Positions 38,597 through 48,800 of a stretch of DNA of 64,000 bases are shown here, piece by piece (the stretch's first letter is position 1; each line of letters opens with the position of its first letter). Source of the DNA: JBBREP01 sp963716525 (GTDB lineage: Bacteria; Actinomycetota; Acidimicrobiia; IMCC26256; PALSA-610); the NCBI GenBank assembly GCA_963716525.1, contig OY970315.1, forward strand, positions 3,658,001-3,722,000. The letters are read 5' to 3'. A program made the translations under genes and the position numbers. The notes beneath the pieces were generated by a model. That model saw only the letters and a program-made list of their open reading frames with translations. It had not been told where the DNA came from and did no database searches.

Positions 38597-41154
38597 GTGA
38601 TCGACCTCCACCTGGCTCAAGCCGAGTTGAACGTGTGGGCCGGTGACGGCGAGCCATCCGCTTCGAGTCGCCTTGCAGCGGCGCTCGGCTCGACGACACC
38701 AGGCTCGTCGACCGGCGCTGCTGACATCGCCGTTCTGCTGCGACAGGCGCTCCGGTACAACGATGAAAACCGCCGCGCCAGCGCAGAAGACACCTGGGCA
38801 CCTGCGTGGATCGAGGTCGCGTTCTCAAACTTGTTCCCGCGCTCGTTCGACTGGTCGAACTTTGGTCTCCTCGATCAGACCTTTGACGACCGCGCGATCC
38901 GGCTGGCAGCGGAGCCGTGGCGGCCGCTCTGGCTTGCAGACTTCGGCGACGCGGGCGTCGACGGTGACATCGCTGCCGAAGCTCTGTGTCGGGGGGATGA
39001 GAGCGTTCCTGGCGACCCATTTCTGCCGACTATCGATGCCTCGATCGACAGGTACAAGAGTCCCGGTCAGCGGGCCGCGGTGCGGAGCGCAATGGTGCTT
39101 CCCGCGGGCGCGACGCTCGTCGTCAACCTCCCCACGGGCGCAGGCAAGACCCTCGCCATGCTGGCAGCGGCATCAACCGCTCCGATTGGGATGACGACTG
39201 CATTGGTGGTGCCAACCGTCGCGTTGGCTCTCGATCACGAGCGGCGGTACAGCGAACAACATCCCGGATCTCCGCCGACCGCGTACCACGGTGGGTTGGA
39301 CCGAGCAGCGAAGGCAGCGTTCCGGGATCGCCTGCGAAAGGGCGAGCAGCGGGTGTTGTTCACGAACCCAGAGGCACTCGTGTCCTCGTTGGCGAGACCT
39401 ATGTCCGAGGTTGCTGGAGGCGGAAGACTCGCGGTGCTCGCAGTTGATGAGGTTCATGTCGTCGGTTCCTGGGGCGATGCCTTTCGGCCCCACTTCCATA
39501 GCCTCGCCGGACTGCGGACCCATCTCCTGCGAGAGGCCACGAAGGGAGGCCACCAGCCGTTCAAAACGATCCTCGCAAGCGCGACTCTTACCGAGAACAC
39601 ACTCCTCCTCCTCAAAGCACTGTTCGGCGACCCTGGTCCGTTCCTCCAGGTTGCGGCACCGGTGGTGCGGGCCGAGCCGAGTTACTGGCAGTCGATATCG
39701 CTCGACGCTGCCGTCCGCGACGCTCGGCTTCTAGAGGCACTGCGTCATTTGCCCCGGCCTGCGATCGTCTACACAACGCTGCGCCAAGAACGAACCGCGC
39801 GCCCTGGCACGCTCACGCCGAGCCGAGCGGCACAACTCGTTCGCGGAGCCGGCTTCCGTCGCTTGGCGACGGTCGACGGCGAATCTTCCACATCACATCG
39901 CGAGCGCGTACTCCGCGGACTCCGAGACGAGGCGGGGCGGCCCGCCGAGTTCGACATCGTCATCGCGACCTCGGCCTTCGGACTCGGCATCGACATCCCC
40001 GACGTCCGAGCCGTGGTCCACGCATGTATGCCGGAAAACCTGGACCGCTACTACCAGGAAGTCGGCCGCGGCGGTAGAGACGGTCGGGCATCCGCGTCGA
40101 TCGTTCTCGCCACTCGCCAGGACGAGGTTGTCGCCAATGGCCTGTCGGCGCCGAAGTATCTGACACCCGCTTTGGCGCGAGATCGTTGGAGCGCGATGGT
40201 CGGCGCTGCGCAACAGACGACCGACGGGTTGCTACGCCTTCCGACGACGGCGACGCGCGCAGAGGTAGCAACCAACAGCGAGTACAACGAGCGGTGGAAC
40301 CTCCTTACCGTCAGCCTCATGGCGCGGGCCAAGGCAGTTGAGTGGGACTTCTCGTTCGCCGACTTCGACGAGAACGACGAGGTCCGCGCGTCCGACCGAG
40401 GTTGGCTGACAGTTCGACTTTGCCGCGGCGATCACCTCTCCGACGACTTCTGGCGCGATCACATCGAGCCAGTCCGCCAGGCAATGGTCGAGAGTTCCCG
40501 AACGGGACTCGACAGCCTCCGGCGTGCCCTTCGGGGCGACCGTTGCACCGGCGTCCTGATCGCCGATAGCTATCGCATCACCCAGCCGACAGATCTCGGT
40601 GCGACTTGTCTTGCATCCTGCGGTGGCTGCGTACTCTGTCGGCGGGAGGGTCGTCGACGGTGGGCCTCACCTTCGCCGAATCCGTCTGCGATCAACGTGG
40701 AAGAACACCGCCCAAGTCCTCCGCTCGCCCGCCTGGCGGCGCGAGGCGCGTACGGTCTTCGAGTGATCGTGTGCGTGGACCCCTCGTCTTTCACGCGCGC
40801 CCGACGCCTCCGGACTCTGCTCCGAGCTCTTGTCGTCAGCGGGGACATCGGCCTCGTCGTCGCCCCTGAAGCGATCCTGCCCTCGGTAACTGCCGCATTG
40901 CCCGCCCCGGGCACCGTTGCCAACACGCTTATGGTCGATCCACTTGAGGACTTCGACCCGGTAACCGCCGTGGGTGTGTCTACGCTGGTGCTGCTTCGCG
41001 ATGACTCGGATGCCGCCGACTTGCTTGACGGGAGCAGCCGCGCGCCCTCGTCGTCATCTGCGCCTCTGGTGAGTCACTCCAAGGCGGGGCGATGGCGGAC
41101 CTTTTGACCCAGGACGGCTCGTACTCGCTCGCCGATGTCGAACGCCTCCTATAG
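38597..41154 (+). pseudogene. dpdF: DpdF, RecQ-like SF2 helicase of the Dpd system, frameshift near the C-terminus
   Basis: GTG start three bases after dpdE. Helicase motifs in order: VVNLPTGAGKTLAMLAA (I), LAVDEVHVVGSWGDAFRPHF (II, DEVH), TILASATLTEN (III), FGLGIDIPDVRAVVHACM (V) and YYQEVGRGGRDGRAS (VI). Cysteines in CLASCGGCVLCRREG form a likely zinc site. The frame in use ends at 41107 with an unnatural SKAGRWRTF. The neighbouring frame from about 41040 gives RALVVICASGESLQGGAMAD and ends LADVERLL at 41154, 12 bases before dpdG. An extra CG-type slip in GCCGCGCGCC explains it. Only the last 40 residues change, so function may be kept. Confidence 0.8.
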
Positions 41155-41166
41155 GAGACTGAAGCC

Positions 41167-42064
41167 GTGGCGCTGCTCAACCCACCCGAACTTAGACCGA
41201 GCGTGCTCCTCATCATCCTCCGCTACCTCGCGGCGCGACGAGGACAGCGCGACCAGGTGGAACGGCTCGTTGCCACCATCGCTCCCCCTGGTCTGAGTGG
41301 AGCAAATCCGGACCTGGACGTTCGCCGAAACCTCATCGCCGCCGTTGAGCTCGGATTGATCACACGAACCGGAGACGACCTCACGCTCGGAGACGGCGTC
41401 CTCCGAGCGGTCCGGGGCGGGGAGGCCTCCACCGTTGCGATCTTGCGAGAGCGTGTCTTCGACGAACAGCTCAACTCCGCTCCATGGGGCAGCCAGGTTG
41501 GGCGCACGCGACCTGACGAACGCCCTGAGTTGGTTTCTGACCTTCTCTGCGGACGCTGCTCCCACCCAAATGGAGGGACGAGAGCGCTCCGCGAAGGACC
41601 TCCAGGAGGCTGACTTCGGACCCAGGCAGTCAAGTCCTGGCGACGATGACAGTGGAGGCTGGCCCATCGGCAACGTCGCGCGCTGGGGCACGTTCCAACG
41701 GTGGGCACCATCGCTTGGGTTCGCGTGGGTCACCCCCAAGGGCGACCTCGTACCTGACCCCACTCGTGCGATCCGCGAAGTCCTGCCTGCGATTCTCCGA
41801 AGTGAAATGGCTGGAAAAGACTTCGTCGCCCAACTTGCCGATGCCGTGCCCGTGCTCGACAACGGGCGCTATCGCGAGTTCGTCGAGAGCAACTGGCGTC
41901 GGCCGGTTCCGGAACACCGTCGCCTGACGAGTGCCTTATCGGACGCGCTCGAGCGGTTGAGGAACGAAGGTCGCTTGATCCTCGACGACCGAGCCGACGC
42001 ACCCCGAGTTACGCGCTCGGACGGCTCGACCTTCTCTCACGTCCGCCCTGGCGCAAAGAAATGA
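41167..42064 (+). pseudogene. dpdG: DpdG, Dpd effector protein, one frameshift
   Basis: About 298 residues. The N-terminal part is winged-helix-like: RPSVLLIILRYLAARRGQRD and LIAAVELGLITRTGDDLTLG. After SAPWGSQVG the frame changes, and the other frame carries on with ARDLTNALSWFLTFSADAAP, GFAWVTPKGDLVPDPTRAI and ends FSHVRPGAKK. One extra G in the run at 41500-41502 accounts for it. Its stop overlaps dpdH in ATGA. Its role is unknown; in Dpd clusters it always sits beside the DpdH ATPase, so a partner or DNA-recognition role is plausible. Confidence 0.7.
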
Positions 42065-45000
42065 CCGACTTCCGCAACTTCATCTGCTGGATCGACGAAG
42101 CCGTTCTTGCGACGACTCCCCGAGACGCAGCGAGTCTCGCCGACGGGCACTTTCAAGCGATCCATCACCCGTTCCGACTTCGTCGCCGGCGTATCGACGA
42201 GCGTGCCGGTGGTCACTGGGTCAGCGAGCACGACGTCGTCCAGGCGCTTCGCGGTGCACTCCGTCCTGACGGCTACCTCTTGATGCCGATCGTCGGAGGC
42301 TCTGGCACCGGCAAGTCGCACCTGGTTCGGTGGGTCAAAGACCAAACACAGTCGATTCCCGAGTGGGAAATCAGATACCTGCCGAAGAACCGGACCGGTA
42401 TTCGGCGCGCCATTGAGATCATCATCCGCGATCTCGCTGGACCAAGGATCGACGAAGCTCGAGAGGCGCTTGAAGGAGCGCCGGCGCACAGCGAGGCGGA
42501 TGACGTCCTTGCCGAACGCCTCTTGGACGAACTCGCACTACTTGTCTCGCACCTGGACGACCTCCCTACCGAAGGCCCGGCGTCGACCGATCCGAAGCAA
42601 CAGCAACTACGACGCAAACTAGAACGGCAGCTTCCCGATGTGCTGCGGGACCCTGTCGTACGCCGCAAGCTTGTTGAGCCGGGTGCGGTTGTGACGCGGC
42701 TCGTCGGACTTGCCGTACGCGGGCGGGAGGAGGGTGACGGACTCGACGACGACGCGACGCATTTTCTCAGCACTGATCTGCCGTTGACGTTCGAGGAGAT
42801 CGGCGATGCGAGCCGCGGAGCTCGCGCGCTACTCGGCCAGCTCGCGACGATTCCCGACCTCCTCGAAGCTGCTGTCTCTCTGATCAATGAAGCGCTGCCG
42901 CTGGCAGAGAAGCGGGTCTCCGTATCGGGAACTATCGACCTAGTCGAAGTACTTCGAGATGTCCGTCGCGAGCTTCTGTCACAGGGCAAAGAGCTCGTCT
43001 TGTTCATCGAGGAACTCACCGTCCTCCACGGAGTCGAGCGAGAGTTTCTCGACGCGATCGTCGAGCCGGCTCGCTCCGACGAGGGCGACATGTGCAACCT
43101 GCGCGTGATCTTCGCAGTCACAGAGGGACACTTCGACGATCTTGACACCGTCCGGACCCGTTGTGAGGACGCGTACTGGCTGGATAACCCGTATGGCGAA
43201 GGCGGAGTCGATCGCGATGAAGCACTCTCATTCCTCGGGCGCTATCTGAACTCAACGCGACTCGAACCGAAGGAAGTTGAGCAGTCATGGCGGCAGCGGC
43301 ACAACGACCATTGGCTCGCGAGTGCGTGCACCCCCTGTCCGCATCGCGTTGTCTGTCACGACACGTTCGGCACTAGCAGCGAGGGCTACGGCCTATACCC
43401 GCTGAATCCTGCCGCGGCAGGTCGTTTTGTCGAGGCGCTCTCCCGTGAGCGGTTCGACCCGAGAGACGTCGTGCGAGAGTTGATCAACAGGTTCCTCCTG
43501 CAAGGCGGAGCGGACATGAGGCAGTCGGCGTTTCCGTCGGACATTGCCCTGTCGAAGTTCGATCGCGAGACCGACCCGCTGCCGCCGCTCCTCGCGGCCG
43601 AACTGCGGAACCAGAGACCGACAGACCATGAGCGCGTCGCCAATACGTTGCGTTACTGGTCCGACGAGCAGTCACCGACGATCATCAGAGAAGCAACGCT
43701 CACCGCATTCGGTATCGACGACCTCAACACCGAACTGCCCGCGCTCGGTCAGTTGGGCGGGCCTACTCGCCCGGTACCGCAACCTTCCAAGCTCGGGGTG
43801 CGCCAGGGGGAACCCGAAACCGAGTCGGTTGAGAGCCGCCTGCGAGCGCCGTGGCGGTCACACTTCGCGGAGCTCAGTCAATGGGCCGGCGGGAACCACA
43901 ATCTGTCGGCGAAGGCGAACAACGACCTCCGAAATCTCGTGCACAAGACTCTCCTCGAGAACCTAGAGGTTGGCGCCACACCGCTTCACCTCGGTCCAGA
44001 CTTCAGCTCCACCCGCTTTCGAGCTGAGCCGCATATCGGGATCGCGGGAACCGTTACACAGCAGAACCTGGATGCAGCGATCATCGTCATCGAACAAGAC
44101 GAGACGAACGCGGCCGCACTTCAGGGGCTAATCCTGTCAGCGCATCTGGACGCTTTCGACTTCCCGCAGGCGGCGAACTTCCGGCGCCGCTTGGCCGACA
44201 GCATCGAGGTTTGGACATCGCGCGTGGTGGCGGCGCTCACACTGGCGCCCTCACCCTCGGTCATCTCAGCGGTCGAGGGGCTGCTCGTCGCGGCAACGGT
44301 GCTCGGTGACGCCGCTGGCGCTCGAGCACCAGCCGACTACCTCGACGCCATGTTTCGAGCCAACTCAAACGGGGTTGCCGACACCTCCGGCCGCGGCGCG
44401 CGTTGGACCGCACTAGTCGCACAGGCAGGCGCGCTGGCACCGCGACTCCGTTCGAGCGTTGCGGTGGAGTTCGGCGAGTCGCGGGGTACCGGCACACGCG
44501 GCGGCGTCCGCGCGATCCAGGCCGATCGCCTGCTTCCACTGGTCGAGGCGTTCACTGCGCAGTGGCGACTGGACAGCGATAACGCGTCCATCGCTCCACT
44601 CATGCGCGCTGTCGCACCCGCGGTTGATGAAGAGTGGACTCTGCTCGGATCCCGGGCGAGCGATGCTGCTCCACACGTCGACCGCGACCGCTCGTGGCAG
44701 GACCAGACGGACAAGACGCTCACCGTGCTACGCACCGCGTACAACGCTGGGCGCCTGCGGGACACCACCGCGATCGACGCGCTGGCAACCCTTTCGACGA
44801 TCAACCCGGAGCGTGTCGTCCGCTCCTTCCTCGACGCGACCGCGCTGCTCGCGAGAGAGCGCGAGTTTCACGAACGGCTAGCGGTGCTTGCCAGCCACGT
44901 CCCGAGTGATGTCGCCGTCGTTCACGCCTTCACCACGCGAGCCGCGGCGGCGATCGATGGCGTCGAGCGCGATCTCGAGGAGCGCCAAGCCGCGGCAGGA

Positions 45001-45087
45001 GGTGCGACGAACGTGGAGGACGTAGCCTCACGTGTTCTTGAAGCGACGTCGAGGTTTGCCGACGCGGTGAAGGGTCTATCGACGTGA
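42061..45087 (+). CDS. dpdH: DpdH, P-loop ATPase of the Dpd system
   Basis: A 1008-residue ATPase. Walker A is LLMPIVGGSGTGKSHLVRWV near residue 82, and Walker B is likely KELVLFIEELTVLHG. A cysteine/histidine set, CTPCPHRVVCHDTF, near residue 427 may bind zinc. The C-terminal third is alpha-helical with a coiled tail (VERDLEERQAAAGG). The reading is intact across 3 kb. It overlaps dpdG by ATGA and dpdI by GTGA, so the effector genes are strictly coupled. It is probably the motor or assembly ATPase of the restriction complex. Confidence 0.78.
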   Translation: MTDFRNFICWIDEAVLATTPRDAASLADGHFQAIHHPFRLRRRRIDERAGGHWVSEHDVVQALRGALRPDGYLLMPIVGGSGTGKSHLVRWVKDQTQSIPEWEIRYLPKNRTGIRRAIEIIIRDLAGPRIDEAREALEGAPAHSEADDVLAERLLDELALLVSHLDDLPTEGPASTDPKQQQLRRKLERQLPDVLRDPVVRRKLVEPGAVVTRLVGLAVRGREEGDGLDDDATHFLSTDLPLTFEEIGDASRGARALLGQLATIPDLLEAAVSLINEALPLAEKRVSVSGTIDLVEVLRDVRRELLSQGKELVLFIEELTVLHGVEREFLDAIVEPARSDEGDMCNLRVIFAVTEGHFDDLDTVRTRCEDAYWLDNPYGEGGVDRDEALSFLGRYLNSTRLEPKEVEQSWRQRHNDHWLASACTPCPHRVVCHDTFGTSSEGYGLYPLNPAAAGRFVEALSRERFDPRDVVRELINRFLLQGGADMRQSAFPSDIALSKFDRETDPLPPLLAAELRNQRPTDHERVANTLRYWSDEQSPTIIREATLTAFGIDDLNTELPALGQLGGPTRPVPQPSKLGVRQGEPETESVESRLRAPWRSHFAELSQWAGGNHNLSAKANNDLRNLVHKTLLENLEVGATPLHLGPDFSSTRFRAEPHIGIAGTVTQQNLDAAIIVIEQDETNAAALQGLILSAHLDAFDFPQAANFRRRLADSIEVWTSRVVAALTLAPSPSVISAVEGLLVAATVLGDAAGARAPADYLDAMFRANSNGVADTSGRGARWTALVAQAGALAPRLRSSVAVEFGESRGTGTRGGVRAIQADRLLPLVEAFTAQWRLDSDNASIAPLMRAVAPAVDEEWTLLGSRASDAAPHVDRDRSWQDQTDKTLTVLRTAYNAGRLRDTTAIDALATLSTINPERVVRSFLDATALLAREREFHERLAVLASHVPSDVAVVHAFTTRAAAAIDGVERDLEERQAAAGGATNVEDVASRVLEATSRFADAVKGLST

Positions 45088-45821
45088 GTCTCTATGACCG
45101 TTGTGTGGACCTTCAGCTCAAACTTGAGGTGGCACAGTCAGCAGACGCGGGTGTCGAGGTACTGGCACGTGGTGGGCGCCTGGTGGAGGAGCTGGATCGG
45201 GCCGCCGAGTACCTGGAAGGGGCCGCCCAGTTCCGCTCGACGGCGAACCTGTCTGACACACCTAGCCTTGATGTCAAAGCCGTGACCCAGGCCGTCGCGG
45301 GATTCCGCGGCGGGCTATCCCGCCGTGGTTCAGCGGCGTTCCAACACCAGCCCGCCACCACGCTCGTAGACGTGGCCAAAGCGCAGCGTGATCGGACGGT
45401 CCGGTGGGTGAACACCCGGTGGAAGGACGTGTTCGTCGCGGACGAAGCCTTGCTCGAACGTGTGCAGAACGAGCACTTCGTCGGCAGCGGCCCGCAGCTC
45501 GTTGTCGCGAAGGCGCGTGCAGCGAAGCTACGCGCCGTCCGGGGCAGGGATCCCGTGGCTGACTTCGACGATCTCTGCACGATGCTCGGAGGCGACGGCA
45601 TCACGGAGTGGTTCGAGTCCATCGCAAACGTCCGTGCCGAGCTTCAGAGCGCCGTCGTAGCCCTCGACGATGAGCGCGAAGCCCTGACTCCGGAAGTCCG
45701 GGAGGCGCTGCAGCGCGCCGGTACCGACGATGGCCTTCCGCTTTCGGAGGTAACCCCGGAGTTGCTCTCAACACTTCACGCCGCAGGCGTGGACGATCAT
45801 CTGGTGGTTCGACGCAGTTGA
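45084..45821 (+). CDS. dpdI: DpdI, Dpd effector protein of unknown function
   Basis: A 245-residue mostly helical protein: LKLEVAQSADAGVEVLARGG, LVEELDRAAEYLEGAAQF and NVRAELQSAVVALDDEREAL suggest long helices or coiled coil. No catalytic motif is visible. The assignment rests on order and size between dpdH and dpdJ. It starts at GTG 45084 in a GTGA overlap, and its stop overlaps the dpdJ start. Perhaps a structural bridge between the DpdH ATPase and the DpdJ helicase. Confidence 0.65.
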   Translation: MSLYDRCVDLQLKLEVAQSADAGVEVLARGGRLVEELDRAAEYLEGAAQFRSTANLSDTPSLDVKAVTQAVAGFRGGLSRRGSAAFQHQPATTLVDVAKAQRDRTVRWVNTRWKDVFVADEALLERVQNEHFVGSGPQLVVAKARAAKLRAVRGRDPVADFDDLCTMLGGDGITEWFESIANVRAELQSAVVALDDEREALTPEVREALQRAGTDDGLPLSEVTPELLSTLHAAGVDDHLVVRRS

Positions 45822-48800
45822 CCGAGGAGACTCTGCGACTCGCGCTCAACGCAATTGAGAGACGTGAGATGCCGCTGCTGAGTTGGGGCGTCACGAGCGG
45901 CACGTTCACCGAGTCCGAACTCGAAGAGGTTCTTCGGTCGGTCGACCCGAACGGCGATCTTGATGAACTCATCGACACGCTGCTCGATCGCGGTCTGCTA
46001 GTCGCCAAGGGCGTCGCAGAAGAGCGATACCGGAGCCGGATGGCCGAGACGGTCCGGCTTGCCGTCTCACTGCGCCAGTGGTTCCACGGCCGAGACTGGT
46101 CTACCGCGCCCAGTCTTGTCTCCGACGCGCGATTTCTGAGCCAGCCGCGGGTCGTTCCGCGACGCGACCGTCAGAGCGCAGCTGTATCCACCGACATGGC
46201 TTCGCAGCTTGGCGATGAGTGGACCGCACGGGATGAACAGGCGATGACCGCGGTCCTTTCGGGTCGTGACGTGTCGGCGTTCCAAGCACGTGCAATGAGT
46301 CGCTTGTTCCAGCAGCACACAGGTCCGCGAGGCACGGTGATCACCGCTGGAACCGGCTCAGGCAAGACGCTCGCCTTCTATCTCCCCGCCCTCACGAGGC
46401 TTCTCGCCACACCGGGATCGGCGGGCGTCCCTCGCATCATCGCCATCTACCCAAGGATCGAACTTCTACGCGACCAATTGCGGAGCCTGCTGCAGACCGG
46501 GGGCGCACTCGCCTCGGTTGGTGAAGAGGCACCCCGAGTCGGAGTCCTTTACGGAGCAGTACCCCGAGACCGGCGTGATGCCGTCGGCTCCCGCAACCGC
46601 GGGTGGAAGGCGCATCCCGACGGGCTGACGTGTCCCATCCTTGGTTGTTTGCAGGCCGGCTGCGATGGCTCCTTGGTGTGGCTGACCTCCGCCGGCGATG
46701 CGGAGCAGTTGACGTGTGAGCGTTGTGGTGCAGTGCTCTCCGGGGACCGTCTCAGCTTCACGCGACGGCACCTCCAAAGAAACCCTCCTGCCGTGCTGTT
46801 CACAACTACCGAAATGGTCAATCGACTCCTCGGAGACGCTCAGATGAGGCGGCTGCTCGTCGGAGACGCTAGGAGGTCGCCCGAGTTCATACTGCTCGAC
46901 GAGGTTCACACTTATGCCGGTACTCACGGAGCTCAGGTCGCAAACCTGCTCCGACGCTGGCGCGCAGAGATCAGCACTGCTCCGCACATTGTGGGTCTGT
47001 CGGCGACACTGGCGGACCCCTCCGGGTTTTTCGCAGACCTCACCGGTCTCAGCACCTCTAGCGTGAGCGTCATCGCGCCGGAGCCTCACGAAATGAAGGA
47101 GGTGGGTCGGGAATACTTCCTTGCGCTCCGCGGAGATCCCGCATCACAGACCTCCCTCCTGTCCACCACCATCCAGGCATCCATGCTCGTGCGCCGAATG
47201 CTGGATGCGACTCCCGACCGGCCAAGTCACGGTGCCTTCGGGTCGCGGCTCTTCGTGTTTGCCGACGACCTTGACGTAGTCAATCGGCTCCACACCCAGT
47301 TGGAGGATGCCGAGGGTTGGCGGCCCGGTGGCGTGAACCGCAAGGCAAACGGCAGTCTCGCCACGCTCAGAGCCTCGACGGGACCCGACGTTCGATCACG
47401 GGATGAAGCCGGACAACTGTGGGCCTTCGCGGAGCAAATTGGAACGCTGCAGCGTCCTGTGAACGTCGCACGAACGACGTCGCGAGACTCCGGCGTAGAC
47501 GCAGATGCCGACATCGTCGTCGCGACTGCCTCACTCGAAGTGGGCTTCGATGATCCGAACGTGGGCGCAGTCCTCCAACACAAGGCCCCCCAGGACCCGG
47601 CTCAGTTCCTACAGAGACGAGGCCGAGCCGGCCGCGACCCTTCGATGAGGCCGTGGACGGTCGTTGTCTTGTCCGACTACGGACGCGATCGCCTCGCATT
47701 CCAGGCGTACGAAGCGCTCTTCGAGCCCGTTGTCCAACCGACGCAACTGCCACTTCGAAACCGTGTGATTCTCAAGATGCAGGCGACGTGGTGGCTGCTC
47801 GACTATCTCGGCCAATTCTGTGCAGGCACGCGGGTTGTCTCCATCATCGATCGACGGTGGCAAGACAATCCCGAGCGCCAGAGACAGATCGCGAGCCGAA
47901 TACTCGAGGTCGTGCGTGAGACGTTGACGGAATCGGGAGTCGAACGGATCGCGGCGCAGTTGCGCCGCGCACTGTCGCTCCAAGACGAAGACCTGCGGGC
48001 CATTCTTTGGGATCACCCTCGGGGCCTCATCACTGCTGTCTTGCCCACGCTGGCACGTCGGCTCGAAGCCGCCGCATCGACGAGCCTTCCGAGCAACTTC
48101 GCGTGGGCTGCCCCACTCAGCGAGTTCTTACCCGGAGCACTCTTCTCCGCGTTGCAGACACCCGAGATCCGGCTGACCCTTCCAGGGCAGGGACTCAACG
48201 AAGAAGCGGAGCCCGTGTCACAGGCGATGCGGCAGTTCGCGCCTGGGCGTGTCAGCTACAGGTACGCCCTCGGCGGGCGGCGCGAGCGACTGTGGGTCGC
48301 GCCGCCACCATCTCACGAGGCTGTTCTCGCCATCGAGGACTTCTGCGACACGCACATCGACCTCGAGCCGCCGCCCAACTCGACGATCAATCGCCTTATC
48401 CAGCCGACATCGCTGCGACTAGCGGCACCAGTTGGGGCAGTGTCGGATTCGTCGTACGGCCGCTGGGCTTGGCAGTCAGCCTTCCAGCACGAGGGCGTTC
48501 CCTTCTCTCTTGATGTTCCCGACGGGACCCGGTGGACGGCGCGGATCGCGGGCTTTGAGGCGCTTACCCATCGCTACCGTTGCCCACAGACGGTGTGGCG
48601 GTATGCAGAGCAGTTCGACGTTGAGCGCAACAGTTCTACCGAGCCACCGTTAACTCAGCACAGCATCGGGCTGGACGGAACTCCCGCAGCTGTCGGATTT
48701 GCCATCGACGTCGACGGTCTGGTCCTTGACGTGCACCTGCCTGAGGCCGTTCCGTCAGGTGCCGCAGTCACGCGAGCGTTGCGTGTCGCGAGGATGGAGT

